In this document: piece after piece, positions 22,976 through 24,189 of the stretch | Position numbering within the stretch: the stretch's first letter is position 1 | Layout: each line of letters begins with the position of its first letter | Assembly: GCA_045863195.1 (NCBI GenBank) | Contig: BTUI01000019.1 | Span: 1-24,189 of the forward strand | DNA: 24,189 bases | Direction: 5' to 3' | DNA from: W-Chloroflexi-9 sp045863195 | GTDB lineage: Bacteria; Chloroflexota; Dehalococcoidia; UBA2979 | Translations under genes and position numbers: made by a program | Notes under the pieces: generated by a model | The model's database searches: none | What the model was told of the DNA's origin: nothing | Seen by the model: the letters and a program-made list of their open reading frames with translations, nothing else

Positions 22976-23998
22976 TCAGCCCTGAACGGGCACCAGCTCG
23001 TCCCAGCCGTTGCGCCTCAGGTAGTTGCGCCAGACGCCCTCGCAGGCGCGGTCGTAGCGGCAGGTCGCGCACTCGGGGCGCTTGTCGCGCTCGACGGCGT
23101 CCAGGTCCTCCCGGGTCACGGCGAGGAAGCGCTCGTCCTCCGTGAGGCGGGCCCTGCGCGTCACCGCGAGGCGCTCCGGCGAGACGTCCTCGAAGCCCGC
23201 CACCTCGAAGTGGGTGTAGGACTCCACGTAGCCCCGGTTGAAGTCGGGGATGCCCTCGGTGGTGCAGAGCGGGATGTCCACCAGGAAGGCCATGGGCTGC
23301 GGCTCGTCGGCTGCCGCCAGGAAGGTGCGGAAGGCGGCGGCGATCTCCGTGTAGCGGGGGAAGAGCTGATCGAAGTAGGTGTTGGCCCGCCCGTTGGCCT
23401 GCATGACGTTGAACACCACCTGATCCACCCCGAGACCCCGGAGAAACGCGTAGATCTCACCCAGATAGGGCAGGTTGCGCCGGTTGATCACGGTGCTCGT
23501 GTGGAGCTGCACGCCGCGGTTCTTCACGGACGCGATGTTGCGGATTCCCGCGACCGTCTGGTCGAAGGCCGCCGGCTCGCGTACCAAGCCCGTGTGAAGC
23601 CGCGCCTCGTGGCCGTGGATGGACACGTAGAAGAAGTTCATCCCCGCCCGCAGGAGCTGCTCCAGCACCGGCATGTGGGCCAGGCGCCGCCCGTTGGTCA
23701 TGACGCTGACGCGCGGATACCCGAGCTGGCGCGCCCACCTGGCATAGCGGGGCAGCTCTGCCACCAACGTCGGCTCCCCGGACGTGAAGCACACCTCCTC
23801 GGCTCCGCGGTTGGCGACAAGCAGGCTCTGGACCTTGTCCGGGGTCAGGGCGCCGTTGACCACGGCGCGCATGTCCCGGTCCTCCTCCATGCAGAAGATG
23901 CAGTTGTTGTTGCAGAGCGGCCCCACGTTGATGTGGACCCGCATGTCGCGCTGCTCGATGCGCTCGACCACGCCCTCCCGTGCTGCCTGCGTTCCCAT
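22976..23998 (-). CDS. Radical SAM enzyme with C-terminal SPASM-like motif
   Basis: 340 residues from the ATG at 23998; a longer start at 24106 adds 36 residues (MASRGRLGKQTN...) that look like leader rather than protein. The motif CNNNCIFCMEEDRD (C29, C33, C36) binds the 4Fe-4S cluster, and FTSGEPTL carries the SAM-binding GEP. IHGHEARLHTGL and TSTVINRRNL are typical of the barrel, and ECATCRYDRACEGVWRNYL (C310, C313, C320) is a C-terminal cluster motif like that of the neighbouring radical SAM enzyme. The two share the CNNxCxFC style, so they are probably relatives acting on the same product. The gene converges on its partner with a 31-bp gap and no hairpin between, so it has its own promoter. 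The ribosome site is weak. Substrate unknown. Confidence 0.9.
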   Translation of the reverse strand: MGTQAAREGVVERIEQRDMRVHINVGPLCNNNCIFCMEEDRDMRAVVNGALTPDKVQSLLVANRGAEEVCFTSGEPTLVAELPRYARWARQLGYPRVSVMTNGRRLAHMPVLEQLLRAGMNFFYVSIHGHEARLHTGLVREPAAFDQTVAGIRNIASVKNRGVQLHTSTVINRRNLPYLGEIYAFLRGLGVDQVVFNVMQANGRANTYFDQLFPRYTEIAAAFRTFLAAADEPQPMAFLVDIPLCTTEGIPDFNRGYVESYTHFEVAGFEDVSPERLAVTRRARLTEDERFLAVTREDLDAVERDKRPECATCRYDRACEGVWRNYLRRNGWDELVPVQG

Positions 23999-24113
23999 GG
24001 TCTGCACTGTACGGGTCGGACCCGTGAGCGCAAGGCCCGAGGCGACGCCGCCTTGCAAAACGCGGACAATGTTGGTCTGCTTTCCAAGGCGCCCCCGAGA
24101 GGCCACGGTCGCC

Positions 24114-24142
24114 TTGAGGCGCGACCCCGGCGCCCGTACCCT
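24114..24142 (+). promoter_or_regulatory. Putative promoter of the gene at the right edge
   Basis: TTGAGG (24114-24119), a 17-bp spacer and TACCCT (24137-24142) precede a strong ribosome site, GAGGAGG (24147-24153). Individually weak, but the spacing and order are right, and they support a plus-strand gene divergent from the second radical SAM gene. Confidence 0.35.
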
Positions 24143-24159
24143 GCGCGAGGAGGCCCCCG

Positions 24160-24189
24160 TTGCTCGACGCCCGCACCCACGACGAGCCC
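24160..24189 (+). CDS. Start of an unidentified gene cut by the right edge
   Basis: A TTG at 24160 follows GAGGAGG with a six-base spacing and opens a frame (M)LDARTHDEP that runs off the window. Ten codons are too few for any family call. The promoter-like elements and strong ribosome site make a real start plausible. If the radical SAM cluster has a further gene or a precursor peptide, this is where it could begin. Confidence 0.35.
   Translation, partial: MLDARTHDEP

Overview
The window is very G+C-rich bacterial DNA. A VWA protein ends in a Cys plus Leu-rich helix plus RVRRR tail that resembles the MYXO-CTERM sorting signal, and there is a secreted thioester alpha-2-macroglobulin and dense divergent gene packing. 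Together these point to a myxobacterium or another member of the former Deltaproteobacteria. The phylum assignment is inference; no rRNA or tRNA gene was seen.

Left third (1-10218): an accessory, defence-like region. On the minus strand a HEPN/DUF4145-like plus formylglycine-generating-enzyme-fold protein overlaps by one base the start of a KAP-family P-loop NTPase, which runs off the left edge. On the plus strand follow an AAA ATPase with a C-terminal PD-(D/E)XK-like domain (probably a leaderless mRNA) and a 1034-residue STAND/NACHT-like NTPase with an N-terminal domain carrying the HEPN ribonuclease motif RNGLAH and a TPR-like C-terminus. A 21-bp perfect hairpin starts at the base after its stop codon. 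Around these genes lie debris and repeats: two relics of the same kind of UPF1-like SF1 helicase (about 3319-3589 and 8690-8800), an array of eight 22-bp units (8821-8996), a small orphan gene of 140 codons, a duplicated segment of about 38 bp (9486 and 9994) and the 3' end of a RecG-like/AlbA-type ATPase gene (to 10203). The content suggests repeated insertion and loss.

Middle (10219-18617): a DUF6279-like lipoprotein, a Phd-VapC toxin-antitoxin pair with direct repeats over its promoter, then a divergent pair: a VIT-like/VWA surface protein (minus) and an alpha-2-macroglobulin with an intact CFEQ thioester and a Lys/Pro/Ala-rich bait-like segment (plus). Their 208-bp shared intergenic region carries three copies of CACAATCG in alternating orientation, about 20 bp apart, which look like one shared operator.

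Right (18621-24189): exonuclease III (minus), then a probable peptide- or natural-product-modifying set: a methyltransferase with an N-terminal tandem PqqD-like region, a radical SAM enzyme with two extra cysteine motifs (both plus), and a convergent second radical SAM enzyme (minus). A 72-nt, A+T-rich, perfect 35-bp inverted repeat resembling a REP/REPIN-type mobile palindrome sits between the methyltransferase and the first radical SAM gene. A further plus-strand gene seems to begin 30 bases before the right edge. No precursor peptide gene is visible.

The strongest candidates for undescribed systems are the coupled HEPN-FGE/KAP pair, the neighbouring HEPN-STAND and AAA-nuclease genes, and the PqqD-methyltransferase/double radical SAM cluster.
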